Shown in pieces: positions 11,466-23,100 of a stretch of 64,000 nucleotides of DNA. The number at the start of each line of letters is the position of its first letter. The first letter of the stretch is position 1. The notes under the pieces are model-generated. The model saw only the letters and a list, made by a program, of their open reading frames with translations, did no database searches and was not told the origin of the DNA. Position numbers and translations under genes: made by a program. Source of the DNA: Callorhinus ursinus (Eukaryota > Chordata > Mammalia > Carnivora > Otariidae); contig NW_020312968.1 in NCBI RefSeq assembly GCF_003265705.1, positions 8,693,834-8,757,833 of the forward strand, given 5' to 3'.

Positions 11466-11638
11466 TTTTTTTTAAGATTTTATTTGTTAGAGAGAGCACA
11501 AAGCAGAGGTCGGCAGGCAGAGGGAGAAGCAGGCTCCCCGCTGAACGAGGGGCTCATCGCGGGGCTTGATGCCCTGGGATCATGATCATGACCTGAACCG
11601 AAGGCAGATGCTTAACCAACTGAGCCACCCAGGTGCCC
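11466..11638 (-). mobile_element. Can-SINE, antisense, within L1M
   Basis: Antisense SINE with head CTGAGCCACCCAGGTGCCC. The 15-bp TSD TTATATCGGAATTCT (11451-11465) recurs with one change at 11639-11653. Confidence 0.94.
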
Positions 11639-11740
11639 TTATATCAGAATTCTATGGCAGCCCTTAAACATGAGGAAAATATATATATTGATCTGTAGTG
11701 ATCGTCAAAACACATTATTAGGTTAATAAAGTAAGGTACA

Positions 11741-11943
11741 GGGGTGCCTAGATGGCACAGTCAGTTGAGCATCAGACTCTTGGTTCCTGCTCGGGTCCTG
11801 ATCTCAGGGTCATGAGATGGAGCCCCACCTCGGGCTCCATGCTCAGTGCAGAGTCTGCTTGAGATTCTCTCTTTTTCTCCCTCAGTACCCCCTGCTCGTG
11901 CTCTCTCTCTCTTTCTAAAATAAATAAATAAATCTTTTTAAGA
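11741..11943 (+). mobile_element. Can-SINE, within L1M
   Basis: Diverged head GGGGTGCCTAGATGGCACAG, CT-rich middle, AAATAAATAAATC tail. Perfect TSD AATAAAGTAAG at 11725-11735 and 11944-11954. Confidence 0.92.
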
Positions 11944-12341
11944 AATAAAGTAAGCCACAGAGCACCGTCTTGATATTAACTATTTGTGTATAATGTGAGC
12001 AAGAGATATGTATTTGCTTGGATATACAGAAAATATCTCAGGAAGGATTTATCCCCAAAAAAGGGCAGGGGGACGCGTGGGAGGGTAATATTTGGTTGCT
12101 TCTGAAAAAGGTAACAACAAAAGGGGCAGGGTTGAGAAAGAGATTTTTCTTATATAGCCTTTTATACTTTTTTAATGGAACCATGTGAATTTACTTATTC
12201 AAAAGATAAACTATCTTTTTAAATAGGTAGAAGAATGTAATGTGGAGTATGGAAAAAATTGACAGAAAACTGTTAGCTGAAAATGAGATTTTAAAAAGTA
12301 TAGCCTGATCTCACTTTTATTTTTCCTAAACGTAGAGATGT

Positions 12342-12460
12342 AGGACACCTGGGTGGCTCAGTCTAGTGTCTGACTCTTGATTTCGGCTCAGGTCATGATC
12401 TCAGGGTCATGAGATCGAGACCCACGGTGGGCTCTGCGCTAAGTGTGGAGTCTGCTTATG

Positions 12461-12496
<36 letters not shown>

Positions 12497-12544
12497 CCTC
12501 CCCCCAGGCTTGTGTGCATGCACTCTCGCTCTAAAAAAAAAAAT
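12342..12544 (+). mobile_element. Can-SINE with long CT tract
   Basis: Head ACACCTGGGTGGCTCAGTC, body ATTTCGGCTCAGGTCATGAT, a (CT)n run of about 28 bp at 12465-12493 and an A11 tail. Perfect 10-bp TSD GTAGAGATGT at 12332-12341 and 12545-12554. Confidence 0.94.
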
Positions 12545-12772
12545 GTAGAGATGTTTGTGACTAGGTTCACTTATGTCGTCTTATGCATCCATATGGGATC
12601 AGCCTGAGATTTGGACAGAGTTTATTATGCCCAGAATTTGGAACCCTTCCTCTCTAGCTCTTTTCTGAAATTTATTCCCTTACTTTCCAGCATGTGAGCG
12701 CCCCAAAACTTATCCTGTGGCTCTTCAAGCTAATAAAGCTGTTAGCTTTCTATCAATATTTTAACCATTTTA

Positions 12773-12969
12773 TTTTATTTTTGAAGATTTTATTTATTTA
12801 TTTATTTATTTATTTGAGAGAGAATGAGTGGGAGGCAGGGGCAGAGGGAGAGGGAGAAGCAGACTCCCCGCTGAGCAGGGAGTCCGATGCAAGGCTCATT
12901 CCCAGGATCCCACCATCATGACCTGAGCTGAGGGCAGAGGCTTAACCCATTGAGCCACCCAGGTGCCTC
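12773..12969 (-). mobile_element. Can-SINE, antisense, well-preserved TSD
   Basis: TTTA-repeat tail, GGGAGAAGCAGACTCCCCGC and head TTGAGCCACCCAGGTGCC. A perfect 16-bp TSD TATTTTAACCATTTTA flanks it (12757-12772, 12970-12985). Confidence 0.96.
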
Positions 12970-12989
12970 TATTTTAACCATTTTAAATG

Positions 12990-13680
12990 GTCCGAATTAG
13001 GATCTACCCTCAGTTCAAAAGCCATAATAAACAGGACATTCTCTTCATGTCATTTCTGCCTTCCATATGCCAACTCCTTTCCACTATCTGCCTGCTTTTG
13101 TTCACTCTCCAGGGACCTCGCGTAATTGTTTTTTACATTTTTGTCCAGAGTTTATCACTGTCATCTCTAAGAGGATTGGTCCAATAAAAGCTTACTCAGT
13201 CATACTGGACATAGACCCAAGAAATATTTCTAGCTCTTGGCCTTCTGGGCACCTAGAAAGATTTTGCTTTCTGTTCTCCTTATGGCTGGGAACGTGACAT
13301 AGGAGATGTAAGTAGAAATTGTGACTTGAATGTTCCAAATGGTGCCTATTCCATCAACCTGGGTCTTAAATTAATAGAGACCCCAACCAATCCTTGTTTA
13401 AAATGTATTGTGAGCAAGAAACAAATCTATCGCAGCACGCTCTTGCCTACAAATATGCCCAACATTTTCACAAGTAGCCAAAATACTCTAGGGCAAGCCA
13501 AATACACAGTCATGCCCTTGCCCATCACCCTCACCTCTCCTTCAGCATGAGTCTGGAGTAGGGGAAGGGACCTGGGGGACCCATCTTGCTTCCCTACACA
13601 GAGGTGACCTCTGGAGATGTCACAAGCCAACGTGCTTCTCCACAGCTGGACTGCAGCCACAGCTTTTGCTTATTGGCGGG
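12990..13680. other. Intergenic, nothing recognised
   Basis: No gene or repeat recognised. Confidence 0.45.
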
Positions 13681-13689
13681 GCACAATAA

Positions 13690-13870
13690 TGGAGAGCTTA
13701 GGAACAGGAACTCTGGACTCAGGAGTCCTGAGCTCAAATCCAAGCTTGGCTACGGTGGGAACTTGGCTTTGTCATTTGCCATCTCTAAACCTTAATCTCT
13801 TCATCTATCATCCAGGAGTGCCAAGACCACACAGTGCATGTTGGAGTGCCCGGCACATAGCCAGCACTCA
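13690..13870 (+). repeat. MIR SINE
   Basis: AACTCTGGACTCAGGAGTCC, CTTTGTCATTTGCCATCTC and a final GCCCGGCACATAGCCAGCAC are in MIR order. An A/C-rich run follows at 13869-13898. Confidence 0.7.
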
Positions 13871-14262
13871 AAAAAAAAACAAAAAACAAAACAAAACTAT
13901 AGCTGTTGATCCCCTGTTTACTCAACACTCAGCAAATTTTACTGAAAGTTTATTACCTGCCAGGCACTGTTCTAGGCATGAAGACTACGTCAGCCAAAAA
14001 ATAAAAAATAATAAAAAGAAAATACAAGGGCCAACAAACCAGTTTGTATTTAGCAGGAGACAGACAATAAACAACAAAGGTCAGAAGGAAGCAGACTGTG
14101 TAGCACGTCAGAATATAAGTGCCACAGGAAAAAAAGAAAACATAGGAATGAGCAATCACAGTTCTCTAAATAGAACAGCCAGGGTAGGTAGACCACTTTT
14201 AGAAGGAGACAGGGGAACAAAGACCTGAAGAGGGTGAGGGAGTGAGCCAAGCAGACCCCCCC

Positions 14263-14453
14263 TTTTTTTTTTTATAGATTTTATTTATTCATTTGAGAGA
14301 GAGAGCACGAGCCGTGGGGATGGGGTAGAGGGAGAGGGAGAAGCAGGCTCCCCGCTGAGCAGGGAGCCCAACACAGGGCTCCATCCCAGAACCCCAGGAT
14401 CATGACCTGAGCCAAAGGCAGACGCTCAACCGACTGAGCCACCCAGGCGCCGC
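14263..14453 (-). mobile_element. Can-SINE, antisense
   Basis: T11 tail, GAGAGAGAGAGCACGAGC, CTGAGCAGGGAGCCC and head CTGAGCCACCCAGGCGCC. Flanking duplication is weak. Confidence 0.93.
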
Positions 14454-15032
14454 AGGCAGAGCCCTCTTGGAGAAGAGGTTCCAGGTAGAAGGAGCATGGA
14501 TAAGGACTTGGATAGTTACTCCAAGTGAGATGGGGAGCACTGTGGAGGTCTGAGCAGAGGAGTGATGTGACCTGACATGGGTGTCAAGGAGAGCACTCTG
14601 GCAGTCGTGTTGAGAAAAAAAAGAAGCCAGGGCTCGGCGGCGGGAGCTCGGAGAGCAGCTGGAAGGCTACAGCAGTTAGCAGCCCAAGAGACGAAGGTGG
14701 TTGTGAAAGTGACAAGTGCCAGGTTCTGCATATATTTGGAAAATACAGCTGACGGGATTCCTGATGGCTTAGCTGTGGGGTATAGATTAAAGAGCAGAAT
14801 GAAGGATAACTCCTCGGTGTCTGGCCTGAGCAACCGGAAGCACAGCAATGCCTTTAGCAAAGATGGGAGGGCTTTGTATGGAGCCATTGTGGGGAGCCAA
14901 TAGTTCCGTTTGAATATGCTAAGTTTGAGATGCCTGCTGGATATTCAAGTGGAAATGATGAATAGACAGTTGGATAGTCAGGTGTGGAATTCAGGAGTGA
15001 GGTCTAGACTGAAGATAAAAATTTGAAAGGCA

Positions 15033-15223
15033 GGGGCGCCTGGGTGGCTCAGTGGGTTAAGCATCTGCCTTTGGCTCAGGTCTTGATCCCAGGGTCCTGG
15101 GATTGAGTCCCTGCATCAGGTTCCCTGCTCAGCGGGGAGTCTGCTTCTCCCTCTGCCCCTTCCCCCCAGCTCATGTGCTTGCTCTTTCTCTCTCAAAAAT
15201 CAACAAATAAAATCCTAAAAAAA
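15033..15223 (+). mobile_element. Can-SINE
   Basis: Head GGGGCGCCTGGGTGGCTCAG, TTGATCCCAGGGTCCTGG, GGGGAGTCTGCTTCTCCCTC and A-rich tail. TSD-like AAATTTGAAAG / AAATTTTGAGAG lies on the two sides. Confidence 0.94.
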
Positions 15224-15693
15224 TTTTGAGAGTCATTGGCAGCTAGAAGGTAAGGATTACATCGCCGAGAGAGCGAGTGTAGGTGTGGAAAAGATCCAAA
15301 GGTCAGGAGACCTGAAACCAGCAAAGGAGATGAAGAATTAAACTCTTTTCCCCGAAACAATGTCTTCCCTTTGCTTCTAAGATGGCATATTTTTTCTACT
15401 TTCCTCTTACTTTACTGCCCACTCCTTAGTCTTCTTTGCTTTAATTTGCAGGAAATGAAATGCCTAGCCAATGGATATGGGAGAATGGAGCTCCTTTGTG
15501 ACCTTGACAATAGCAGTTTTGGTGGCAAAAGGATAGTGAAAGTCAGATTGGCATGAGATCAAGAGAGAATAGGAGGTGTAGACACGCAGGCAACTTTGAG
15601 ACGTTTGCAGCCAAGAGAAAGTGGCAAAAGGAGTAATAATGGAGGGGAATTTGGGGCTAAGGAGATACGTACAAAGACATAATAAGAAAGGAA

Positions 15694-15889
15694 GGGGCAC
15701 CTGGGAACCTCAGTCGGTTAGGCGTTGGACTCCTGATTTCGACTCAGGTCGTGGTCGCAGGGTCATGAGATCACGCCCCACATTGCACTCTGTGCTGAGC
15801 ATGAAGCCAGCTTTAAGATTCTCTCTCTCCCTCTGCCCCCCCCCCCTGCTGCTTGGGCATGGATACTCTCTCTCTCTCGTAAAAAAAAA
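15694..15889 (+). mobile_element. Can-SINE, diverged
   Basis: Head GGGGCACCTGGGAACCTCAG, ATTTCGACTCAGGTCGTGGT, a C13 run at about 15835-15846, CT tract and A9 tail. More CpG decay than its neighbours. Confidence 0.9.
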
Positions 15890-16700
15890 GGAGGGAGTGC
15901 ACCATGTTTTGGGGTCCACATGAAATTATTTAGGAGAGGGGGACAACGGATGAGCAGGAGATGAGGGGATAATTCCAGAAGGAGTCATTAATAATCGAAA
16001 CAGAGAGGGACGGTGGTTCCAAGTGGAAGGGTCTGCTTTAGATAAGGGCAGGGATACTACCTCTGTGTGACAGGAAGGAAGGCAGAGTCAGGGCAGAGAG
16101 GCGGGTGGGGTGGAAGCTCTGGTGCTGGGAAGATGAGGCAGTTCTTGTGAAATGGCTTTTATTTTGTCAGAGATTAAGCAGCGAGATTTTCAGCTCAGAG
16201 CGAGGAAGGGGAGAGGTGTGGGATAGTTGGGGACAGAAGGTGCAGGGTCATTCAGTGTGAGAGAGTGAACAGAGTAGGGAAAGGCAGAAGGGCAGTGTTG
16301 AGAGCCCACTTGAGATTTATGATCGTAAAGTCAGTGGCGACAGCACTGTTGGTTTTGTCCAGGGTGCGAAGCTGGACAGAATCAGGGTTTTGCCCGGTGA
16401 GTGGTCCCAGGAAGAAGACAGGGAGGGGTGTATGGATGATATAGTGATAGACAGAGACCATGAAATCTAAGCTGGATAGGAGGGATGTGAGACTATAAGG
16501 GCACCGATGAACAGTGAAAAAGTAGATTGAAGGTCAAAATAAGGTCAAAGAATGGTTCAAGTGGGGTTATTAGAAAAAATAAGGTGGAAGGGAGAGACGT
16601 GTTGGTCAGGCACAGGATGGCTTGAGATGAAAAGAGCAGAGGCAGTGCTGTTATTTAGAGGGTAAAAAAGGTCCAAGGTATCCACACGACAAAGGTCCAA

Positions 16701-17390
16701 GGTGGGGGGGGGAAGGGTTGCAGTGTAGGGATTGGGGTTCCAGATAGGTCATTATTCCGCAAGGCTGCTAAATTCCCCGAAAACATTAACAGGGGTGGGA
16801 TGGAAGTGGAGGACTCTGAGGCAGGTGCTAGAATCTCCGGGAAGGAGAGGGAATCCACAAGAGACACTGCAGAAGGGGGTGGTGTAATCTGCTGGGGGTG
16901 CAGTCCCAGCAGCTGGGGGGTTAAGGCTGGGTAGAGAGGGGAGAAGAGTCTGACTTGAGTAAGATTCACCAGCGTGGGTGGACCTGTTCTGTTCTGAATT
17001 CCACTCTCTAGTAGCTCAATCGGCTCCTTTCCCTCCTCTGACAGCTGAAAGGCCAATTAGGGTGAGGGATTGATTCAGGGTCATGGGGTCAGAAGGCAAC
17101 CAGGGAACTGTCAGGACTTTCGTTCTCTCTTCTCCACTACCCAAATACCACGGCTGTGTTTGGGAGACTTAAAAGAACACTTAAAATGCCCCTGTTTGTT
17201 TCCGCCTCTGTGCAACGTTTGTGCTGCCGAAGGACAGGGAGCTGGTAACCATGGTAGTGGAGCTGAGAGCTATGGTGAAGAGGTGGTTTTTAAATGGGGG
17301 TGAACTTCAGGCAGGCAGCCCCCAGAGCTCACCCTCAAGGCCTCCTCAGAGCTCTTTGTTCATTCAGCTTACTTAGGAAGAGAGGCTGAA
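16701..17390. other. Intergenic, nothing recognised
   Basis: G-rich on the + strand with no recognised gene or repeat. It leads into the upstream GC-rich block. Confidence 0.4.
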
Positions 17391-17831
17391 TTCTTCCCTG
17401 CTGGGAAGCAAGCTTTGCAAGGGAAGGTTTTGCCAGACTCCATAAGGAGAGGGTGTGTCCCTGGGAGCAGGTTTTGGGGGCTCTGCCTGAAAACCTTGGT
17501 CGGCAGGGAACTTCGGGCACCCTGGCACGAGCACAACAGGCTGTGATGGCAAATAAGCCAGCCCCGCAGCATTCTGGATACAGAGTCCTTACACACTGCC
17601 CGTTCTCTCACTACCCCTCCCCAGACAGGTGGCCGCTCATGGGGGTGGCCCAGAGCCCTGGCCAAAAAGGCAGCCAGGCAGGGCCCCCACAGGATGGTAT
17701 CTGGTGCCAAGGGGGGGGGGGGGGGAGAGAGGAAAAGGGAGCGAGGGGGGAGGCTGTCACCTCTCCCACGTTCCTGGTTGGGGAGCCCCAAGAGCCTTTC
17801 TTTCCAGGACCAAGTGCCCCAAGTGGACACA

Positions 17832-17882
17832 GGGCAAGGCAGGGCAAGGCAGGGCAGGGCAAGGCAGGGCAGGGCGGGGCAA
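17832..17882 (+). repeat. Minisatellite, 10-bp unit
   Basis: About five imperfect units of GGGCAAGGCA, some shortened to five-base GGGCA steps. In the antisense frame this yields the repeated LPCLA residues of a long but spurious ORF. Confidence 0.85.
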
Positions 17883-18795
17883 ACCCAGGCCACAGCTCGG
17901 GTCCAGGGAAATCTCATGACTGCAGTGTTTTGCGGCAGGTTTCCCAGCTGCTCGGGGGCGGGAGGCAGCGTGGGGTGGTGGGGGCGAGGAGGAGGGTGGG
18001 GAAGAGGAGGAGGGAAGTAAACAGGAGACCACAGAGAGAGCCAGTTCCCTGCGTTCAGAGAACACCAGCCGCCTCCGGTCCCCGGTGGGTGGCTGTATGT
18101 GTGCAAATGAAACAGGGAGGGGAAGGGAGAGAGGGAAGGGTAAGCACGCACTTCTCGGCTGTTATCCACCCACCTCGCTTTTCCCGCCCCTCCAGCCCAC
18201 TCCCCTCTGGGGTGAGCGGGTGGGAAGGAGATGTTCATGAAGCGCCCACCCCCAAGTACGCGTCGCTGCTTTAGCTGTCTGTGAATCAGACACTGTCTCA
18301 GCAGCTCGTCACCTGCGCTCAGGAGGGGAACAGGGGGCGGCCTTGGGAGAGGGGAGGTTGGGTAAGTGGAGGACCCAGTACTGGCCAGAGCGCGGGGTGA
18401 CGCCTGGGGCTGGGAAGAAGGGGTGTCTACCTCCCAGCACCTACGCAGATCCTGACCCGGTCCCCAGGACAGCGGGCCAGAGGGGTGGGACGGCGGCTTG
18501 GGGGCACAGCTTGAGCGGGAATTGGCAGCAGGGGTGGGGACGTGAGGGGGGGGGTGGGAGTGTACCACCCCGGGAAGCGATGGGGTGCCGGGCTGGCGGG
18601 GGCCGCGGGGCAAGCTGCTGCCCGCCGCCTGCCCGCGCGGGGTTATGCGAGGTAACCGCGAGCCGGGAGGAGGAGGGAGGCGGCGGGGGCCGCGGGCCGG
18701 GGTGTCTGGCGCTCGTTGGACAAAGAGATGATGAAACGTGAGCGCTATATTTACCAAGGGGGTGGAGACCGGGCGGGGGGGGGGGGGGGGAAAAA

Positions 18796-18810
18796 AGGAC
18801 AAACTGTTCC
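18796..18810 (+). promoter_or_regulatory. Consensus glucocorticoid response element
   Basis: AGGACAAACTGTTCC fits the 15-bp receptor-dimer consensus RGRACANNNTGTYCY at every defined position. KLF9 is a well-known direct glucocorticoid target, and the distance to the promoter fits its known upstream enhancer. Receptor binding here is inferred. Confidence 0.7.
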
Positions 18811-18838
18811 ACAACAACCACAGGAAACACAGCCCATC

Positions 18839-18845
18839 TGACTCA
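18839..18845 (+). promoter_or_regulatory. AP-1 site
   Basis: Exact TGACTCA, 28 bp downstream of the GRE. AP-1 commonly assists glucocorticoid-receptor binding. Seven bases alone are weak evidence; the spacing adds some weight. Confidence 0.45.
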
Positions 18846-18963
18846 CCGGGAGGGCCGCGCCGACCCCCTCGCGGGCGTAGCCCCGGGGCAAGCGCGAGGC
18901 TGGAGGGTGTGGATGCCCCCGGCCGACCCACCCGGGGCGCTACGGCTGGGGGTTGGGTTGATT

Positions 18964-18971
18964 TATATAAA
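18964..18971 (+). promoter_or_regulatory. TATA-like motif in GC-rich block
   Basis: TATATAAA within TTTATATAAATAAAG, an AT island in otherwise CpG-rich DNA. It could be a TATA box for an upstream or enhancer transcript, or another AT-rich factor site. Confidence 0.3.
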
Positions 18972-19399
18972 TAAAGACACCTTAGATCCCAGGGCCGCGT
19001 GCGTGCGCACGTGTGTCTGTAGCTTTTGTGGGGCAGGAGAGAGCGCGGAATGGCAGGAACGTTTCCTAACCCCATGGCCCGACCATCGCAGGCGAGATTG
19101 CCTGCAAACTCCTGCGAGCAGGATTCCTGCAAAGTCATCTCCTCCCGCACGGCCCGGCCGGCCGGCCCGCCCCGCCCGCGGACAGCAGCACCCGCCTCCC
19201 TGCGCTCCCCTTGCTCCCGCCCCAGCCTTGCTCGCAGCGCTAAGAGTTGGGGTGCGGTGCGGGCTATGTTTAGAAGCTGATGTCATCCCGACACCCTACT
19301 CCGCAGTGATCCCAGGGGAGACCGCAGGGCAGGTTTTCCTCCTCTTCGCGGGCGCGGGGGATGGGGAAGGTGCCTCTATCCACTCCCCAACCCCCGCCA

Positions 19400-19428
19400 A
19401 CACACACACACACACACACGCACACACC
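19400..19428 (+). repeat. CA microsatellite
   Basis: Short (CA)n tract with a CG interruption, inside the upstream GC-rich block. Confidence 0.9.
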
Positions 19429-20109
19429 CCTATGCTACTCCGAGGAGTTAAAAAGAAAAAAAAATGCAACTCGATAGAGTTATGAAACAGGGTGGTGGGG
19501 GCGGTACACGCCAGCGGAGGACGCAAACCCTAGGGCTTGGGCCTCGAGGGGCCAACAGCCGGCCCCCGCCCACTCTCACCCCCGCCAGCCTTCCCCACCT
19601 CCCGCCGGGGTGCGGGGGCTAATTTCAAGGTTAGCTCACGTGGGCGCGGGCGCCCGGAGCTCCTTGCACGAGTTTGGGGCGGGTTCCTCATCCCCCAATC
19701 TAGGGCAGTTTGTTCAACTGCAGTAAAGGGAGCTTGATGTTCCAGCAGGGAAGGGATTTCTGAGAACTGGGGCTGTCCTCAGATGAACTCGGCTCCTCCG
19801 GCTGCTGCTGCGGCGGCCGCCTGCGGAAGACTTTTTAAAAGGGCGATGCCAGGCCGGGGCGCGCCGCCCGCCAGTCGGCTGCGGGAGCCGAGCGCCCGCC
19901 CCCGAGCGCGGGTGATGCACGGTGCGCCGCGCAGGGCCTCTCCGCGCGCGGGGGGCTGCTAGCTAAACTTATCCTCCTGCATATGTATGAACGTGTGGCC
20001 TTTCTGCTCGGCAAAGGAGAGGCCTGGAGTTTTTGCGGAAGGCTGCTAAGTGCAGCGAGAGCGAAGTAGGGCGTTGTGCAAGTTTTCGCGCGGGCCGGAG
20101 GCCCCCCCT

Positions 20110-23100
20110 CCCCCCAGCCCCTGCGTGTTAACTGACGTTACGGCCACGGGCGTTCTGGCAGATAGGTCTTTACCTGATTGTATTTCAAATCCAGAACACT
20201 GCCTTTGCTGGGAGCCCCGATCCCTTAGGCCCGCCTCCTCCTCCTCCCCAAACTCACCACTTTCCCCTAATTCCCCAGCTCTCACTAAAGTGAACGCTAC
20301 TTTTCCCCCAGATATATGCCGTGTGCCTAGGTGGACGCGCTGAAGCCAAAGGACCTGGGTCCTGAAGGAAGTCTGGATCCAGCCCAGAGTGAGGTCCGAC
20401 ACGTGATCCCCTACCCCCAGCGGGCCATCTGTTCTCCTCCTTCCTTCCCGCCTGGAAGCTGGCAGCTCTGCCCAGCACCGTCCACGCCTCCCAGCAGGAA
20501 AGAGTGAGAAAAGCCAGAGTTCTAATCTAAACCTCTCCGGGTCTTGGGCAAAGATGAGACTGGGCAATAAGTATTTTAGATTAAGCCCCAGGTGGTAAGC
20601 TCCACCCAGAGTTGGGGAAACTCTGCGCAGGGTTCAGTTTGGATTAAAATCTCCAGGGAAGGGGACTGGGAATGGGCTGCCTTCGCCTGGAGATACCTCT
20701 GCTGCGGCTAGGGTGGAAAATCTGCACAAGCTAGCTTGAAGAGAGAAAAAGCAAGACCATGAAATTAAGGAGGAAAGGATTTAAGGGATTCCGGACAAGT
20801 TTATATTGTGCCTGCTATCCCATTAGATATTGATTTAAGACATTCTGACCTTCATTGCCATAAAGACCTGTTTGTAGATGCACAGCAGATGAGATGGTGT
20901 TTAAAGAACCCAAGTCTTGCTCAGTTTTTTTCCCTATGATTTTGGGGGGGGGGGGTGGGGGGGAAATCCCAAGTGTATTTGGAGTTTGTAAGGGACTAGG
21001 GAGATGTATTCATCTAATGCCCTTAATTCACAGATGAGGAAATAACTCTAAGAGGTTGCCTAGGGTCATGCTGCTCATCTCAGGCCCGGGAGGCCCCTTC
21101 TCTGCCCCAAGCTGGTCTAAGCACATGCTCAAAGAATCAGCTCAGGGTAGGCACTACCTCTTCTAGAGGTGATAATGATAATTATTTTAGGATGCACAGA
21201 AAATAAGACTTCTGGCTACAGGCCCATAAACGGTTGTTCTTGAGAACTTGGATAATAAAGCCAAGCCTTAGACAGAATTTAGAGATGAAAACACATAATC
21301 TAGAAGCACAGTTACAGTCTGAAATCCCATGCTCCTCCCAGTTGGTTTGTGTTGATTTGAAATGTGTATTTACAAAGACTACACTGGGGGAAAACAGACC
21401 TCTCATATTTATGTGGCATAATATATACTTTACTGGTAAATTATTCATTGTAATTAGGAATGATTCCTATTAATTTGGGACAATTTACTTTGCCAGAATT
21501 TAATTGGGACAACTACATGCTGGCAAAACAGTGTAAGCTGATTTTAATCAAAGAACTATTATAACACACATCCCAACAGAGCAAGGGGAGCTTGTTGTTA
21601 CACACACACACACAAAATCCTGATGTAGCAATTATTACTTGTGATATATGTTTTGTGGTATATATAATTTGTTTTTAACATATAAATCTCATGGAGGATA
21701 GACTGTCTTTTCATTTCTGTACTCCCCCATGCCTAACTCCCTGACTGAAACAGAAGTATCTAGAGAAGGAATGAGTGGAAAAAGAGATAAAGGGGAAGGT
21801 ATTCTATAATTTTAGAATTTCTGGGTTTAAAAAGCTATTCTAAATCAAGTCAAGCAGCAGATACATTTATAAATATGTGAGAGAAACTCGTGTGTGCGAA
21901 ATCTCAGTTTTCTTTTATTACTTTCTTCTATAACTGTGAAATGAATGAGTTGGAAGAATTCAGGGTTTATGTCCAGTCCAAACAAAATTAAATTAAAGGT
22001 AATTAGAAGAGGGCAAGAAGCAAGGGAGGGGAAAGTTTATATTTTTCAAAAAACCTATGATGATTGATTCATTCAAGTTCCTGGATTACAATGTCCAAGG
22101 AAAGATAGACTTCCCTTCTTTTCTAGAATAACCTCAATGTTAATTAACTCTAGGGCAATCTGGAGGTGCCCCGTGCAATGCCTGTTGCAATGCAAGTTCA
22201 AGAGACTGTGCAGGAGGTGATCATAGAGACCCTGGAGAGATCCCATTGGTATTTGTGCTGGACCTTAAAGAAGCAAGCAAAGGTGCAATTTCTAAATGAT
22301 CATGTATCCTTGGGGACAGAGGTTGTCCCAGAAAAATTATGAAGTAGGCAAACTCCCCTGCGCTTCAGTGAATTCTTTTCTAAAATTAAGGGGATTGGAA
22401 ATACAAGAACTTTAAGCGGCTTCACTTTTACATACCATGATGTACCTACTTTACCGTGATGGTGATGATAATATTCTCAGTTGACCGCCACCCCTTTTCC
22501 ATACTTCGCTTTTCCATATAGTCAACCTACTGCGATAGCTTCCTGTACCCCTTCAAAAGCAAAGTCAAAATAAACTATACTGGCCTTCAAACTGGGAGGG
22601 CTCACATGGAACTCTAAAGACCTCTCTAAAGACCAGGAAATTGGTGTAACTTTCCCAAACCTTAACCAAAGGCTAACAGCCAGTGGGGGCCATGGCTGGA
22701 CCTCAGCAGGTCTGCATCATATAGAGGTAGGTACCTCTCACACCCAATTAGGAAAATCAATGTATTTTTAACCAATTGTGTCCACCGTTCGCCTCCTGTA
22801 AGAGACATTAGCCCTAGATTCTTTTCTCAGCTATCATGATGGAAAACAACCCATCATTCATTCAGAGGGAGAGGCAAACTGAGGTAATCAGACTCCAAGA
22901 CCCATGCTAATCATTGATCAAGTAATGCCACAATATTCAAAAGCTAAGGATCTCTGGCTTGTTCCAGTTCTTAAGAATCTGTTTAGCACAGTTAATATTT
23001 CACAAAATCGAAGAGTTCGGTTGTTGTAAAGCCCAAAGGGCTTGGAATCAATAGATTTATGGTTTGAATTGAGCTCTGTCACTGTCTACCTGATAAGATA

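Larger units (their letters stand above)
10056..12165 (+). mobile_element. Ancient L1M ORF2 and 3' end, degraded
   Basis: Sense-strand reverse-transcriptase region of an old L1: AGACCAATATCCCTCATGAA, GATGTAGAAAAAGCACTTG, CAAAGATGCCCACTCTCCC, then an L1M 3' end (GGGGACTTGTTAAATAAATT). Frames are broken throughout, so there is no active product. Can-SINEs at 11466-11638 and 11741-11943 are nested in it, and an extra segment of about 100 bp sits inside the RT region (10411-10490). Confidence 0.7.
13925..16700 (+). repeat. Long ancient mammalian repeat, family not named
   Basis: A diverged element marked by CCAGGCACTGTTCTAGGCAT, GAGCAGAGGAGTGATGTGAC, GGCCTGAGCAACCGGAAG and CCTTGACAATAGCAGTTTTG, in the same order as at 49740-51300. 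It is interrupted by Can-SINEs at 14263, 15033 and 15694. I know this wording as an old placental-wide repeat but cannot name its family with confidence. No coding capacity is visible. The right end is approximate. Confidence 0.5.
17400..20100. promoter_or_regulatory. Upstream GC-rich/CpG-rich block of KLF9
   Basis: G+C and CpG density rise sharply here, most clearly from 18300 to 19950, although the coding exon is over 5 kb downstream. No young transposon interrupts it. It contains a consensus GRE (18796), an AP-1 site (18839), a TATA-like motif (18964) and a CACGTG E-box (19637). Published work on tetrapod Klf9 places a conserved glucocorticoid/thyroid-hormone enhancer about 5-6 kb upstream of the transcription start, which matches this position. 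That link, and any promoter activity, are inference. Confidence 0.6.

Noticed and set aside
13617..14228. 203-codon + strand frame
   Set aside because: It runs through a MIR and the start of the long ancient repeat; no domain, no conservation argument.
17369..19150. 593-codon minus-strand open frame upstream of KLF9
   Set aside because: It lies in GC-rich, stop-poor DNA, is largely Pro/Ser/Arg low-complexity with a minisatellite-derived LPCLA repeat, and has no domain or splice structure. Overlapping frames on the other strand are similarly open.
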